Positions 48,254 through 61,019 of a stretch of DNA of 64,000 nt are shown here, in pieces (position 1 is the stretch's first letter; each line of letters opens with the position of its first letter). The stretch lies in the NCBI GenBank assembly GCA_025642065.1, contig JAODUP010000458.1, positions 166,001 to 230,000 of the forward strand, given 5' to 3'. The notes under the pieces were generated by a model. The model was given only the letters and a program-made list of their open reading frames with translations, searched no databases and was not told where the DNA came from. Source of the DNA: Paralvinella palmiformis. Lineage: Eukaryota > Annelida > Polychaeta > Terebellida > Alvinellidae. The position numbers were made by a program, and so were the translations under genes.

Positions 48254-48930
48254 CTACTGTGCAAAGTGAGTTGCTTCCTTTACACCTGATGTGATATCAG
48301 CGAGTGATAATTGAAATGAAGCCCTTTAAATGTGTACATCATGACCACGGTTGGTCGTCAAAAGACGAAGAAATGCGCTTCCATCAGACTATAAAAAAAA
48401 ACTCCACTAAAACATGGCTCTACCACTCTAACAGGTCACCTCGAGTTAAATAGCATCCTTCAAAATCGTTTTTAATGAGACATTTTGTCACAGCCATTGC
48501 ACACCCTTTCCTCCATCATGGCACACTGGCCTCAGGTTTATCGCAGTTCTGTGATGCTCTTTCCGTACGACATTAACCTGTTAACTTAACCTTCTGGCAG
48601 TTTTCCAATCATACCTGTTTTATCGTTATCATACAATACCTTTTTTTGTTTTGTTATGACAATTATGATTGTTGCGTTTTAATTGTTGTTTGTTTTTGCT
48701 TTGTTATTTTTAAGGGTTCAATCCTTAATTGATTATTTCCAGTCCATTGTGTTATTTAGGTTAAATATAAAAGGTAATGTTGGTTAAAAGGCTAGATTTA
48801 GTTTTCCCGTCATACGGGCTAGTCTTAAATTTTGTAGCATATCAGTTCTATCTCAGCCACGTGTCATCACTTAGATGCAGCATTTGATAAGATAACGTTA
48901 ACAAGATCTAAACGTAAAGAAGTAAATTGC
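48251..48930. other. Intergenic, no feature seen
   Basis: No recognised content. Confidence 0.45.

Positions 48931-48983
<53 letters not shown>
48931..48983. repeat. (AAT)n microsatellite
   Basis: About 17 AAT units. Confidence 0.95.
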
Positions 48984-48984
<1 letters not shown>

Positions 48985-49300
48985 TCCTCGAAAACAATTG
49001 AGCTCAGTTGTGCACGTGTTACAAGGGTAGGTAATCTCATAATCGCGGTACGATGCAAAATTCATCAACAAATGATCGGATACAGTGATAACTTAGGAAA
49101 TATAGGAGGAATAAGTAAGTCTGAAAAGGTCAGTTTTCAAATGCTGACGGAAAGAAACTTTCCTGTTTGATGACTTAAAATGTTCAGGGAGTGAGTTCCA
49201 CAAAGAGTAGGGACAGGAACTGAAAACGTACGAGTGACAGAATCAGTTTTAATGAGTGAGTTCCACGACGGAAATAGTCTAATGACACATTGATAGTGCT

Positions 49301-49302
49301 AG

Positions 49303-49380
<78 letters not shown>
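49301..49380. repeat. (TC)n(TG)n microsatellite
   Basis: About 24 TC units pass directly into about 16 TG units. Confidence 0.95.
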
Positions 49381-49381
<1 letters not shown>

Positions 49382-49454
49382 AGCATTTAACATAATTGCT
49401 TAAACTGTTTCAATAATGTTTACGTCATCGCATTGTATCAGGTGAGTGATGAGT

Positions 49455-49670
49455 GAGTGAGTATTTTGTTTATTATCAGTGCTGGTAACATCTAGTACAT
49501 CAGGAAGAGAAATTACTGGCTAAAGAAATGGACAGTTCATGGTGAACCTTTCTTCTTCATTGTGGACGAAACACCGCATGGACAGAAGTAAAATTGAGAT
49601 TCGATCCCACGGCCTGCCAATCTGCAGCGCAGTGTTCAACCGGATGTGCCACGAGACCGTCGTATCAACA
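49455..49670 (-). mobile_element. SINE family 2
   Basis: Reverse complement has a tRNA-like head (GTGGGATCGAATCTCAATT) and ends in the TACCAGCACTGATAATAAAC tail type. The 102-residue minus-strand frame across it is a shadow. Confidence 0.55.
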
Positions 49671-50695
49671 CACTGAGACAAGAAACCTTCTAAAAATGCT
49701 ACCATCTTATAATTCAGGCAATATTCTGACAAATACTCCTCAGTGAACGACAGAGATCCGACGGCTTCGAACCCAGAAACTGTCGCCTGCCGGTCCATTA
49801 CCAAGCCCAGTGAGCCATAAGAAAACAATGGACGCTACAAGATAGCATGATATCACGATGATAATAATGATGTGCCTATTTTTAGCATCCAAGCCCGTGT
49901 CTTTCTCTCGAGCCTGTTGTGTTTCGTCGTAGTATCTGTGCGTTGGCGATGTGTTAACGTGTTTCATGTTATATGAAAACACACGAAATAGGATTTCTCG
50001 CTGATACGCCTATTTATATAGTCTGACCATTTTCGTTTTGTCAATATGTGTGCGTGTTTTACATTCAGTCTTAGTTCAGCCGTACATAAATAGGTTGAAT
50101 TAACATTACTTATTACAAATATTAATTTTCGTGTACCAGATCAAAATGCTGTTGGAACCAAGCAGCAGCAGCAGCAACAACAACAACAACAACAGCTATG
50201 ATGACGTTAGTACTAATAGTAGCAGTTGTATTAGTAGCAGGACTATTGTTTGAGCACGGCCGACTTCCAGGTCGACGATTCATATCTCCGTGTTAGCTGT
50301 CTCTGTGAGTTGTTTCATCCGCCAATCTCGATGTCCATGTGGCGACATCTGTCGGCCACCTGTTCCGGGCTTTTCCAGCGTCGAGGCCAAATGAGAAGTC
50401 ACTTACTCTCGACCATTCCCTCTCAAGGATCACCTGGAGTTCTCTGAACTGCCATTGTCTGCTGAGACTGGTGATAAGAATTATGAGAGCTGTTGTTTTC
50501 GTTGTTGTTGTTATTGTTATTGTTGTTGTTGGTGTTGTTTTCGTTGTTGTCGTTGGTGGTGGTGGTGGTGGTGGTGTTCTTCGTAGTGTTTGAACGGAAG
50601 TCCGTTATAACACCTGACTCCAAGATGGGTAGGTGCTAATGACCGAGGCACCTGTCTACATCCAATACCGAATATTTGCTTACCTGGGTGAGTGT
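49671..50695. other. Intergenic with triplet runs
   Basis: Has AGC/AAC triplet runs at 50160-50195 and GTT/GGT triplets at 50495-50578. No supported exon. Confidence 0.5.

Positions 50696-50782
<87 letters not shown>
50696..50782. repeat. (GT)n microsatellite
   Basis: About 42 GT units. Confidence 0.97.
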
Positions 50783-50786
<4 letters not shown>

Positions 50787-50905
50787 AACACTGAATGTTA
50801 GCATCAATTTCTAATTGACATCTTTTATCTGATTACATAGATTGACAGATATTTATTCACATTTGTAGATAAAACTTCTAATCTACAATCTTAGTATTTA
50901 CAAGT

Positions 50906-50908
<3 letters not shown>

Positions 50909-50987
<79 letters not shown>
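50909..50987. repeat. (CA)n(TA)n(GA)n microsatellite
   Basis: Three dinucleotide blocks in series. Confidence 0.95.
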
Positions 50988-51126
50988 AATTGTACCAGTT
51001 ATTCATAACAGAATCCATATCAGGAATACCCAGTTACCATAGAAACAAGTCAGTATTAGTTTTGTATTATAGTAACGCGAAACCACCTGTCGTTACCTTT
51101 TTATGCGTTTCAAATTTCTTACAATA

Positions 51127-51132
51127 TTTATT
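51127..51132 (-). promoter_or_regulatory. Candidate polyadenylation signal
   Basis: AATAAA on the minus strand, about 1 kb beyond the stop of the 190-residue frame. It is the nearest exact hexamer I noted, and the link is only positional. Confidence 0.2.
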
Positions 51133-51150
51133 CATCGCATCAGCAAAGTT

Positions 51151-51151
<1 letters not shown>

Positions 51152-51201
<50 letters not shown>

Positions 51202-51226
51202 CCCACACAGAGAGAGAGAGAGAGAA
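51152..51226. repeat. (CA)n(TA)n(GA)n microsatellite
   Basis: CA, TA and GA blocks in the same order as at 50909, about 240 bases away. Confidence 0.95.
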
Positions 51227-51613
51227 ACTCAGTATAACAAATAAATGTGAATACCACTATGTACAACAACAAGACCAACATATGATAGTAATATAAATAT
51301 TTGTGATAATTAACAATATCACTAAATAATTATACATGAATTAAACTGAACAGATATATACAGTGTTGTTGAAAAATGACATCACAAGTGTGTAGGTCTC
51401 TCTGTGTGTGGGTGTGTGTGTGTGTGTGTGTGTGTAGGCTCGCTAGTTCGAATGTCAAAGTGCCAATGAAAACACGTCGAGTAATTAATTCACAAATTTC
51501 ATATATCCATTGTAATTTTAATTGAAGCTCCGCTAGAACAAACACATTACAGGATACACCTATTTTATATATGTCTTTCAAATAAACCGACCATACTTAA
51601 CAAGCTTTTCCTG

Positions 51614-51715
<102 letters not shown>

Positions 51716-51973
51716 CCATTTCAATCTTTCTACAAGGGTACATATACTCATGTATACACACCAACATGTCCATATCTATATACGACATTGTAAGCATTAG
51801 TCCTTGTTTATGTATCCAAATCTCAGTTGATTGTGGTCTCACATATGAGCCTCTCATTAACATACGATGACTGTATTCATCTCTGTTACGCCATCAGTAC
51901 ATGTTTCCGGGAGTCAATAGGTCACTTCCTTATGCGTGCGGCCAAACGAACATCACCCCGTTGTATCGAAACT

Positions 51974-52034
51974 GTGTGAGTGAGTGAGTGAGTGAGTGAG
52001 TGAGTGAGTGAGTGAGTGAGTGAGTGAGTGAGTG
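51974..52034. repeat. (GTGA)n microsatellite
   Basis: About 15 GTGA tetranucleotide units just downstream of the 190-residue frame. Confidence 0.95.
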
Positions 52035-52144
52035 GGCGATACAGTCCGTCAGTGGATTGCTTAGCCTCATTTGGAAAACATTCCACAAACACGGGTGTGC
52101 GTCAGATTCGAATCAACAAGCTGGTGTGTGTGTGTGTGTGTGTC

Positions 52145-52717
52145 CTATGTGAGGCTGCCTATCTTCAATGCCCCGATAGGTGTTGTTATTGGCAGTAGCG
52201 GCTCCAGATGATCATAGCAGACGGCGTTCCTCCTCTGACGTCGCAGATGGTGGAAGTGCGCCAGCCGACAGAGCTCGTCCTCGCGCAGATCCGGATTGGA
52301 GACGAAGATCATCGCCTGGGTATCCATACGCCACTGACACTCCTCGACTGGATCGTAGCCGTCGAAACTCTTACTGCGCCGAAGGCTGCATCGCCGATCC
52401 TGGTCCTCGAGCGTCGGACTGCTAGGAGTGTCATCGGACGACAGACAGACGGCCGAGAGATCCGGAATGTCGGCCGTGCTGCTGCGGCGGCGTTCCTGGC
52501 GGTAGGCGAAGTACTCTTCGGGAACGTAGAGCGTGTTCTTCGACGGTTCCATGCTGGATGTCGGCGAGGTTCCACTGGCGACGACCTGGCCTTGTTCGTG
52601 TTGACCAGTAATGGCCGGCGTCTTTAACGGGGGCTCGGACACCGAATCTCTGGCCTCCGCCAGGTGTCGCCTCTTCGTCGTCCCCGGAGAGTAGATGGCG
52701 CCACTGTTGTCGTCCAT
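52145..52717 (-). CDS. Unrecognised 190-residue intronless frame in a CpG-rich island
   Basis: The minus-strand frame starts at an ATG with G at -3 and +4 and runs to TAG. Base composition is GC- and CpG-rich, unlike the surroundings. The product is polar and probably disordered in its first two thirds (SSDDTPSSPTLED). It has two basic-Ser motifs, RRRSST and RRSKSFDG, of the kind used by AGC kinases and 14-3-3 proteins. A denser C-terminal part holds QAMIFVSNPDLREDELCRLA and HFHHLRRQRR. No signal peptide or membrane segment. The frame stays open upstream for about 50 codons without another Met. I recognise no family. It could be an intronless gene or the only coding exon of a longer transcript; opposite-strand frames here are shorter and less protein-like. 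Confidence 0.55.
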   Translation of the reverse strand: MDDNSGAIYSPGTTKRRHLAEARDSVSEPPLKTPAITGQHEQGQVVASGTSPTSSMEPSKNTLYVPEEYFAYRQERRRSSTADIPDLSAVCLSSDDTPSSPTLEDQDRRCSLRRSKSFDGYDPVEECQWRMDTQAMIFVSNPDLREDELCRLAHFHHLRRQRRNAVCYDHLEPLLPITTPIGALKIGSLT

Positions 52718-53350
52718 CTCATCCGAGATGACTGCCGACGACTGCGGCTCAGCGGTCAGGTTCGGCCATGCCTCGTCCTTAGAGTGGTTGCCCCATGTAC
52801 GATGTTGGCATGTTTCGTCCGTTCTGCCGCTGCCCTGTATGTGCGACCGTACGACTCTTGTCCCGCGTGCGTGCGTGTGTGCGTGTCTGCGTTCGAATGA
52901 GCAAGCGAGCGAGTGAGTGAGTGGGCGAGTGAGGGTGTATTTTCTACGCGTCGACTCGCCGAGAAAGAATGTGTTCTATCTGTTGGTAAACCGCGCGCGC
53001 GCGCGCGCACACACACACACACAAACAGACACACACGCCTGGAGCCCAGGGCTCGTCAACGATGTGTTCTCGAGTGTCTCTTGTCAGTTTAGAAGCCAAC
53101 ATGACCGCCGCTCATCTGTCTGTCTACCTGTAGAGCTCTGACGGTGCTACGTCAGTCAGTCGTAGACAACGAACACACCCCTCGCATCCCGTGCCACTCA
53201 CTCTCCCATCCCACCCACTACCACCCACTACCACCCTAACACCCACCTCCCAACGAGCCCAAACCCCGGGCGATAGATAACAATTATCACCAGACATAAC
53301 CAAGTTACGACAGAACATCGACCGTCAGAGGGCGCTGCCGGCTGGTGTTA
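52718..53350. promoter_or_regulatory. CpG-rich upstream region of the 190-residue frame
   Basis: Elevated CpG including an alternating CG run at 52992-53009, with no TATA box on the minus strand. Position and composition suggest a promoter for the frame at 52717. Strand-specific elements are not visible. Confidence 0.35.
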
Positions 53351-53626
53351 TTAATAGTGCGCCGTTTTTATCTCACTCGATAGTTATCGGAGGGGGGTGG
53401 AGGCATGTTGGGGGGGGGGAAGGACGGGGTTCCGAGCCTGGAAGATGACGAGTTATGTCTTCCCTCCCGGATAGATATAATGTTGACATTAAATGTATCC
53501 AGGTATCCGGGATGACGACCAGCTAAATATGATACTAAACTAGTTAATCTCTTGGAAGATAATTTTGTTTTATTTCACAATGTTTATGTCTATTCTTCTG
53601 TCAGGTGGTCTGTGTGTGTGGGGGGG

Positions 53627-53629
<3 letters not shown>

Positions 53630-53660
<31 letters not shown>

Positions 53661-53745
53661 CAAATGTAGGTATGTGTGTATATTACAGTATTTATAAATA
53701 TAGGTATGTATGTATACCATGGTATTTACATATGTATTGTATTTT

Positions 53746-53782
<37 letters not shown>
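53630..53782. repeat. (GT)n and (TA)n arrays
   Basis: GT units at 53632-53657 and TA units at 53749-53782. Confidence 0.9.
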
Positions 53783-53784
<2 letters not shown>

Positions 53785-53879
53785 CGTGTGTGTAGGTGTG
53801 TACTTACGTATATTTTTACCCTTCTCTCGGCCTTTATTTGTATGACAATGTCTGCATGTATCCACAAACAAACAAACAA

Positions 53880-53912
<33 letters not shown>

Positions 53913-54640
53913 TACTAGCCCCTCTTCGTTGAGCTACAGTTCACCTGCCTGGTGTCAGAGTCGGCGAGGGATAGAGTTTCCCAACAACAACAACAATAAT
54001 AATGCCGTATTTCTGTGCCATTAGCCCGATACTCGACCAGTGTTGGGTGGCCTAAATATAGCACTGACATGTGAATGATAAACACAAGTCTGGTACGCAT
54101 CCTGATAATACGATATCCCGCTCGCAGTCGGAATCCTCAAACTCGTTACAGATCACTTCCATCACATGACATCACATTCAACCATACGCACGAGTTGCCG
54201 GGCGCCCCCCCCCGCCCCCATTTTTTAAACACGCGACATAATTAGCATCCCGGGTCTCATATAAAAACATGTCACAAACGGCAGCATTAAATTTGGATCA
54301 TCTGACGACATGAAGACTCCGCTCTTCCTCTATACCGACATCCAAGTAATCCGACATCCCGGTATTTCGACATTTACTCATTCCAACAACTCGTCGTTTC
54401 GACGGTGTTATATATCGACGTTCCCCTGTTCCCATTGATTTTAAGTCCCACTGTTTCGTCAAAATGGCGCCACTTCCCATAGTGGTACTGATTGCTTGCC
54501 ACGAAGCCTGTGTGTCAGGGCCATGCTGACACCAAACGCTGACAGTCACATGGAACGTGATTGGAGATCTTTTTTTCTTCTCCTTCTTCTTTTGTATAGC
54601 TGATGACACATCTCCGATATACAGCTCCACATCCACCCTA
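53783..54640. other. Intergenic, no supported gene
   Basis: CA run at 53880-53906. The 158-residue minus-strand frame at 54298-54774 overlaps a decayed tandem repeat and has no domain-like content. Confidence 0.5.
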
Positions 54641-54644
54641 TAAT

Positions 54645-54895
54645 AACAATAGTATCGGAACACAGTGCTCTGGGAACATTGCGCTGTGGGAACACTAGGC
54701 CTGTCAGGGCAATGGTTTGTCAGAGCAACGGGGCTATTAGAGTATCGGACTGCTGGAAAACTGGGTCGTTCCAATATTGGCCTGTTGAAACATTAGGCTG
54801 TCGGTACACCGGGTTATCGGAACATTGAGTAGCCGGAACACCGGGCTATCGGAAAATTCAGTTCTCGGAACACTGGACTGTCAAAAGGGCATTAT
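54645..54895. repeat. Degenerate ~20-bp tandem repeat
   Basis: About twelve variants of CGGAACACTGGGCTGT follow one another at roughly 20-base steps, for example CGGAACACCGGGCTAT and CGGAACACTGGACTGT. Possible older units in complement lie at 54340-54420. Confidence 0.75.
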
Positions 54896-55273
54896 CCCAC
54901 TTTAAGCGAAGATATAAAACACGATAATCGTTTGCTGGTCTTGTTTCTGGGTCAGGTAATGCCATTATTTAGGTCAAATTATAGCAAGTATGCGGCAGTC
55001 AGTGTTCCGTTTCGAATGGCGTCATAAATTGACGCTGCAACGCAACAAGATAACTGAACCGTGTTATTAATGATCTACGTGCTAGATAATATTCACAGCG
55101 TATGGGCAGTAAGTAGCAAATGCATTGTTATGGGCCGATATCGATGGACCTATAGATTGATCCAGATTCAATTTAATAATGGTAATTCATTAATCCGAGC
55201 AACGATATCATATTACATATTTTACCATATTGTATTTTTATAAACATTTATCTACGGTGTGTTTGTGTATTTG

Positions 55274-55276
<3 letters not shown>
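54896..55276. other. Intergenic, no feature seen
   Basis: No recognised content. Confidence 0.4.
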
Positions 55277-55335
<59 letters not shown>

Positions 55336-55363
55336 CGTGTCGTGTGCGTGGTGGTGCGTGCGT

Positions 55364-55425
<62 letters not shown>
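55277..55425. repeat. (TA)n and long imperfect (GT)n array
   Basis: TA units, then GT units interrupted by GCGTGC variants, then about 28 pure GT units. Confidence 0.95.
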
Positions 55426-55426
<1 letters not shown>

Positions 55427-55461
55427 ATATAATAAAGGTGTGGACACAGTTTTCCCTCCTA

Positions 55462-55548
55462 GAGAGCTCGTCGCGACCCACAACTCTACTTTTGCAGACT
55501 TCCACCAGATGTCGCGCTAACTGTGAATGATGTCTATTAACACAGAGT
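55462..55548. repeat. Short dispersed repeat, copy 1
   Basis: Shares CGCGACCCACAAC, CAGATGTCGC and ATGTCTATT-type blocks with 57048-57125. Confidence 0.6.
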
Positions 55549-57047
55549 GTTTAACATTTGTACGAATGTCAAGTATGTGAGTGCCCTCTTATCAACGTAG
55601 GTACTGAAGTGCTATTTATACCCCCAGGTTGTGGGATCGAATCCCAGTATAACCTATGTCTGTGAGATAGTGTATGCATCGGGTGTGACCAAAATACTGT
55701 TAAAACAAACCTGCCACTTACTCACTAACCCGTTCACTACATCATGTGTATTTAGTTGCACACACACACACACACACACACAGACCACATACGTACGGAC
55801 GTACGCACACACGCACTCACAGGCGTGGATTAGCTGGTACCAGCAGGCTAATAAGTATACGTCCCTTATTCTGAAAACAAATACTTAGATCAGAAAGCCG
55901 CCTAGGCCCGTGTTTACTATATTGCTGTATAGGCTATGTAATAACACCTGCTAGTTGAGTGCATTATAAATCACACTGTTTGTAAATTGAGTATTGATCT
56001 ATAGTTAAGGTATTGGTGGTAATCGTTTGAGAAGGTATTCACGTGTTACTTAAATGGAGATTTGAATTATTCGATTAGGTAGTAGTGTTTGATGTGTGTT
56101 CGTGTATACAAATAGCACGACTAACACTCAGCGATGATAAACAGAATACTAATATCACCACAAACAAATACGCTGTTTATGACCGATCCTGTGCCACGGC
56201 CCTTACTCAAGACCAAGCCGTTATTGTATTGAAGGCATTTTAGTTCTCAAAGAAGGACTTAATTAACAATAACTTATGACGACCAAACATTTTTACTTTA
56301 CGTAATCAATGCTAATCGTCTAATTCTGATAATTAACGTACATTTTTCAACGTCGACAAATTATTATTAACACATTAACACATTTATAAAATCGAACCAA
56401 ATAGGTAAATGCCACAGTCTTGTCTGGCGACCAGTTCTTTGACCTAGTTTGCCAAGTACCGATTGGACGACATCTGAAATGAAGGCGGGCTTAGCCCGTC
56501 ACGTGCCTGTTTAAATATTATGCAGACAAACAAATATAAAGCAACCATTTGATATTCGATAACAGCGTGTCGACTAGTTTGTTGTGGTCAAATGGCAATA
56601 TTCGCAGCGCATGCGCAGCAAATAGCCACACGATTAACTTGATTGGGCAATACTTGGAGCATCCCAACTTAGTGATCGAGTATATATTTATATCAATTTC
56701 TCTAAAATGTATGATATCGTATCACACATTTGAGAGAAACTGATATAAATGTCTGATATCTGTTTTCTAACAGCTTGAAATTGTATGCAATAAAATTTGT
56801 TTGCCAAATTATTTATCTTGTTTCTTATCGATGCAGTAACAATAACACAGTGGACATTTAATAACATAAATCATTTATACGCGTGTTCCACTATCATCTT
56901 AAGATTGGCACAAAATGACCATTGTTGCCGATGTGCCGTAAAACCACATTCATTCACTATCATCTTAAGAAGCGTACATATGCACACCGTTTCTGAGCAA
57001 ACCTCCTGTACAGATGGATCATATACCAGACGTGATTTATGATCAAG
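55549..57047. other. Intergenic, no supported gene
   Basis: CA run at 55759-55783. The reading frames are short and lack domain-like sequence. Confidence 0.5.
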
Positions 57048-57125
57048 AACACCGATCGCGACCCACAACCGTAGTTTTCCATACAGCCGTCAGATGTCGC
57101 ATTGGTTTTGAATACTGTCTATTGT
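57048..57125. repeat. Short dispersed repeat, copy 2
   Basis: Same orientation as 55462-55548. Confidence 0.6.
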
Positions 57126-57690
57126 ATAGAGCTATTATAGGGGCCGGCGCTTTGCGATTCGTCACGCGTGCATACCAATTATTCGACAATATCCGTTATC
57201 TTGTCGTTGTTTAATCTGGATTACAATACATATTTACTGAACGGGAATTACACTATCATTAAATACACCGGTTTATTTACGATTCGTCGGGCACGCAACA
57301 ATACTACATGTCAGATATTTTAAAAAGAACGTTGTTATTTCTGATTGAATCATTGATCTTTCATGCTTCATTTGCTTGCTAAATATATAACAATGCATCC
57401 TGTGATTAATTACCCGATTATCGTAACAACTTATTTCCTGGTCGTAACTATTAGATCCGTGTGTGAGTTATGTATTAGGTATGGTCTTCGTGTTAAAATT
57501 GCATTTATTGGGTTATGTGTTATTGCTCATGAGAACGAGATCCGGAAAAAATACAAACTTAACACGTATGCATTTCAATAATTTGGTACACATGACTCAT
57601 ACTGAAGTACAGATAGGTTCTTCATATAGAACTGGAATTTGATCAACACTAATAAGCTAAAATATATGTATGCATTTATGTATGTAGTAC

Positions 57691-57725
<35 letters not shown>

Positions 57726-57839
57726 TGTCAGTCTGTCTGTCTGTCTGTAGGTCCTATACTTATAATAAAACTAATACTGACTTGATATTAATATAGCACA
57801 TAACCTTAATACTGAATATACATCAATATAACATCAACA

Positions 57840-57845
57840 TTTAAT
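57840..57845 (-). promoter_or_regulatory. Candidate polyadenylation signal for the 110-residue gene
   Basis: ATTAAA on the minus strand about 240 bases beyond the stop codon at 58086. It is the commonest variant hexamer, and no nearer AATAAA is seen. Confidence 0.35.
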
Positions 57846-58085
57846 GCACGAAACGCAACACCGGGCTCCCGCGCGCACAAATACGCGCGCACACACACAC
57901 AACAGGCACACGCACGTGCACACACATGAGACAACGTTATTTAAAAACAACCCCTGGACGTTGATTAACAGTATCTCTCAGTACAGGCAGAGAATGATAG
58001 ACGTGTCGTGGTATTGAGACAGTCTGTGATATAATAGTCCACAACACAAGGTGACTGAGGGTTGAGAGATGAGGCGGGATGAGGA

Positions 58086-58211
58086 TTAGATCTTCTTTCC
58101 CTGTTTCACGGTACCCTCATCCGTCCAGGTACACTTCTTACAGTCTTCTAATAATGTCATTTGATCCCACTGATACTTGCCAGACTCCATGTAACTCGGT
58201 ATATAGAGACG
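58086..58211 (-). CDS. Small gene, exon 3 (terminal)
   Basis: Acceptor CTTCAG|CGTCTC. Encodes RLYIPSYMESGKYQWDQMTL, then LEDCKKCTWTDEG and VKQGKKI before TAA. Confidence 0.75.
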   Translation of the reverse strand, partial: RLYIPSYMESGKYQWDQMTLLEDCKKCTWTDEGTVKQGKKI

Positions 58212-58401
58212 CTGAAGATGGGAAGATAACGGATTAGGTAGATATGATAATAGTACCGGAGTCGAAATTTATTTATATTATATATATATATATATGTTAC
58301 AGTTAATCTGTATGATCATAATATGTATATTACCTGAAATTTTCAGGTAATATACATATTAACAGGTTATGCATATTACCTAATTATACAGATCAACTGT
58401 A

Positions 58402-58444
<43 letters not shown>

Positions 58445-58545
58445 AGTTAATCTGTATGATCAGGTAATATGTATATTACCTGAAACTTTCAGGTAATATA
58501 CATATTACCTTGTTATACATATTACTTAATTATACAGATCAACTG

Positions 58546-58580
<35 letters not shown>

Positions 58581-58644
58581 CGCGCGCGTGTGTGTGCGTC
58601 CGTCATTATGGATTTGGCGTTATATGGTTTATCATTTAATTGAA

Positions 58645-58687
<43 letters not shown>

Positions 58688-59476
58688 GCTGGATTCTATT
58701 ATCGGGACTTTATCTATATGAGTGCTTACATATTATTTTACAAGTGGAGGCTTTGTAAGTCCTTAGTATAAGGGTTTGTGTTTGTTTATTTGTTTGCGCG
58801 TCTGTTTGTTTGCGTACTTTTATCTATACATATGTATACATAGATGTACTTATGTTTATTTATTTGTTTGTGACAATACACATTATGCGTGAGTTATGGG
58901 GCGTACGATTCGATTTAGCACCGTGTATTCAATTTGCGACAATATTAAATTGCACAGAGAATAAACATAACAGCAAGAACTTATTTACTTATTTGTGTGG
59001 TCACGACATGTCGCATTTCGTTTATATCAGTCTAATAGCAATAGCACTAAAGGCGGCAATAACCGGAACTCATTTTTGATATTATAATATCCAATTGGTT
59101 AAAATAATTCTAGGATTTTAATGGAATCAGCTGATACAAGGTGATGCCATTACGAGAAGAAGAGAAAATAAACTTAATGAAATCATTCATTGACATCGAC
59201 TGTCAATTTTAAGCGAATCCGTTTCCTCTTTTTCGTGTAGTAATTACGTTATCATCTTTATTAATATATTATTAATAAACGGTAATGATTTACCTTCATC
59301 CAAGGAGATTCCACCATTTTAGCTGCGGAAGCTTTCGTTGGTCGACAAAGATGTTCAACCTGGAAATGTATGGAATGACATTTTCAACTAAGTTTATATG
59401 TAGATGAATTATGATCGCTGTGAATATTATGATTTATAAGAGTATGTCCTTTTAGCCATACAAAATATAACATAGC

Positions 59477-59541
<65 letters not shown>

Positions 59542-60979
59542 AAACCATTCATTTTGGTAACCCAGGCAGTACATTTTGGGAGTTTAGATAGGTGAAGCCC
59601 GAAACCCCCCCCACACTTAGATCCACGTGTGTGAATAAAACAAGTTCCCAAAACAAACCACCTTAAAGTTGGAGACGCTGGGCACGAAACTACCCAGAAT
59701 TGTCGACATATTCCGTTTATGCTTACGTTGATTGGGGAGACTTCAATGGAACCTATCGGGAGGATAATTGTGTTTAAAGGAACAGTTCAGCTTCATTTAA
59801 AATTTACGACTAATACAGCTCTGTTCACAAATATCATTAATAATGTCAAAAAATGTGAAAACGATATCACCCACCCACATATTAAATAATCCAGTCCAAG
59901 GTGCTCAATAATTTCAATGAATAATTCCGCAACAAAACGTAGTAATCTCGCTAAATTTACATAATGACTAACATTCAGCCGTATTAGTTTGAGCCAGAAG
60001 AACCATTACAAGATGGAGATGATACCGATCGTTTCGAAAAAAGCGGAATCGTCGAAGAAAGCGCAAGACGAACCGGGATCCCTAACTGGCGTCTACATGA
60101 ACTCTGTGTACTCTTGGCCGAGGTGACGTCAGAGCACTTGACTTATCTCCTTCCCGCCTTCGAATCTGACATCCGGTGCAGCCGAAATGGCGGCCTTCCA
60201 GTAATTGGGATTATTTCCTTATATCTATGATATCGTGTATAATTCGTGATTGTTATTATGAAATTTCTATTTACTATAATATTATAAGCATTACATGTTT
60301 GAGTAATATCATCTGAGGATGAGCTGTTCCTATAACATTAATGCCCTGACAGTCTCCATCATAGTACCACATAAATTGGTTCACTTGTTGTGTTTAATCC
60401 CCCCCCCTCTCCCATGCTTTGTTATCAATGGAGTGTCTGGGTAGAACAGTGGTTAAAGCATTGCCCCGCAAACCTTTAGGTTCTGCCTTCGAATGAAACC
60501 GACTCATATCTGCGTGTTGTGGGATGTTTCCCCGGGAAGTCATCCTTCGACCATATGTCCCATCTCCGTAACCAGCACCGAGATTTAACAACTCATTCAC
60601 CAACTCACTCTCACACTCACTCACTCACTCACTCATTTACATACTATGATTTTAAGGAAATGCTTTAAATTATGCACGTCCCCAAAATGATCAGAAAACC
60701 AATAAATAGACAAGGATCTGAAATCTGATTATCAACAATCTCCCCCCCCCCTACATAGTTAAAGGAGAACCAGTCCATTATGCCGTCAGACATATAAAGA
60801 CCACCTTACATCAACGAACATTTAAAATACTCTAAACACAACATGACAACAAACAAACAGAGAATTACTTGTTTTAGATAAGCCAATCTATATCTCCGGT
60901 CAGTGATTTGGCTTAATCGATCTTAAACAGTACAACGACCATATCAATTGGTGCCTCTTATCTTCCTCAACATGAACAC

Positions 60980-61019
<40 letters not shown>

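Noticed and set aside
49520..49828. 102-residue minus-strand frame
   Set aside because: Covers a SINE family 2 copy with a tRNA-like B box.
52208..52627. 139-residue plus-strand frame
   Set aside because: Lies opposite the 190-residue minus-strand frame, is shorter, and has the look of a complement of coding sequence.
54298..54774. 158-residue minus-strand frame
   Set aside because: Overlaps the degenerate tandem repeat and shows no domain-like content or splice support.
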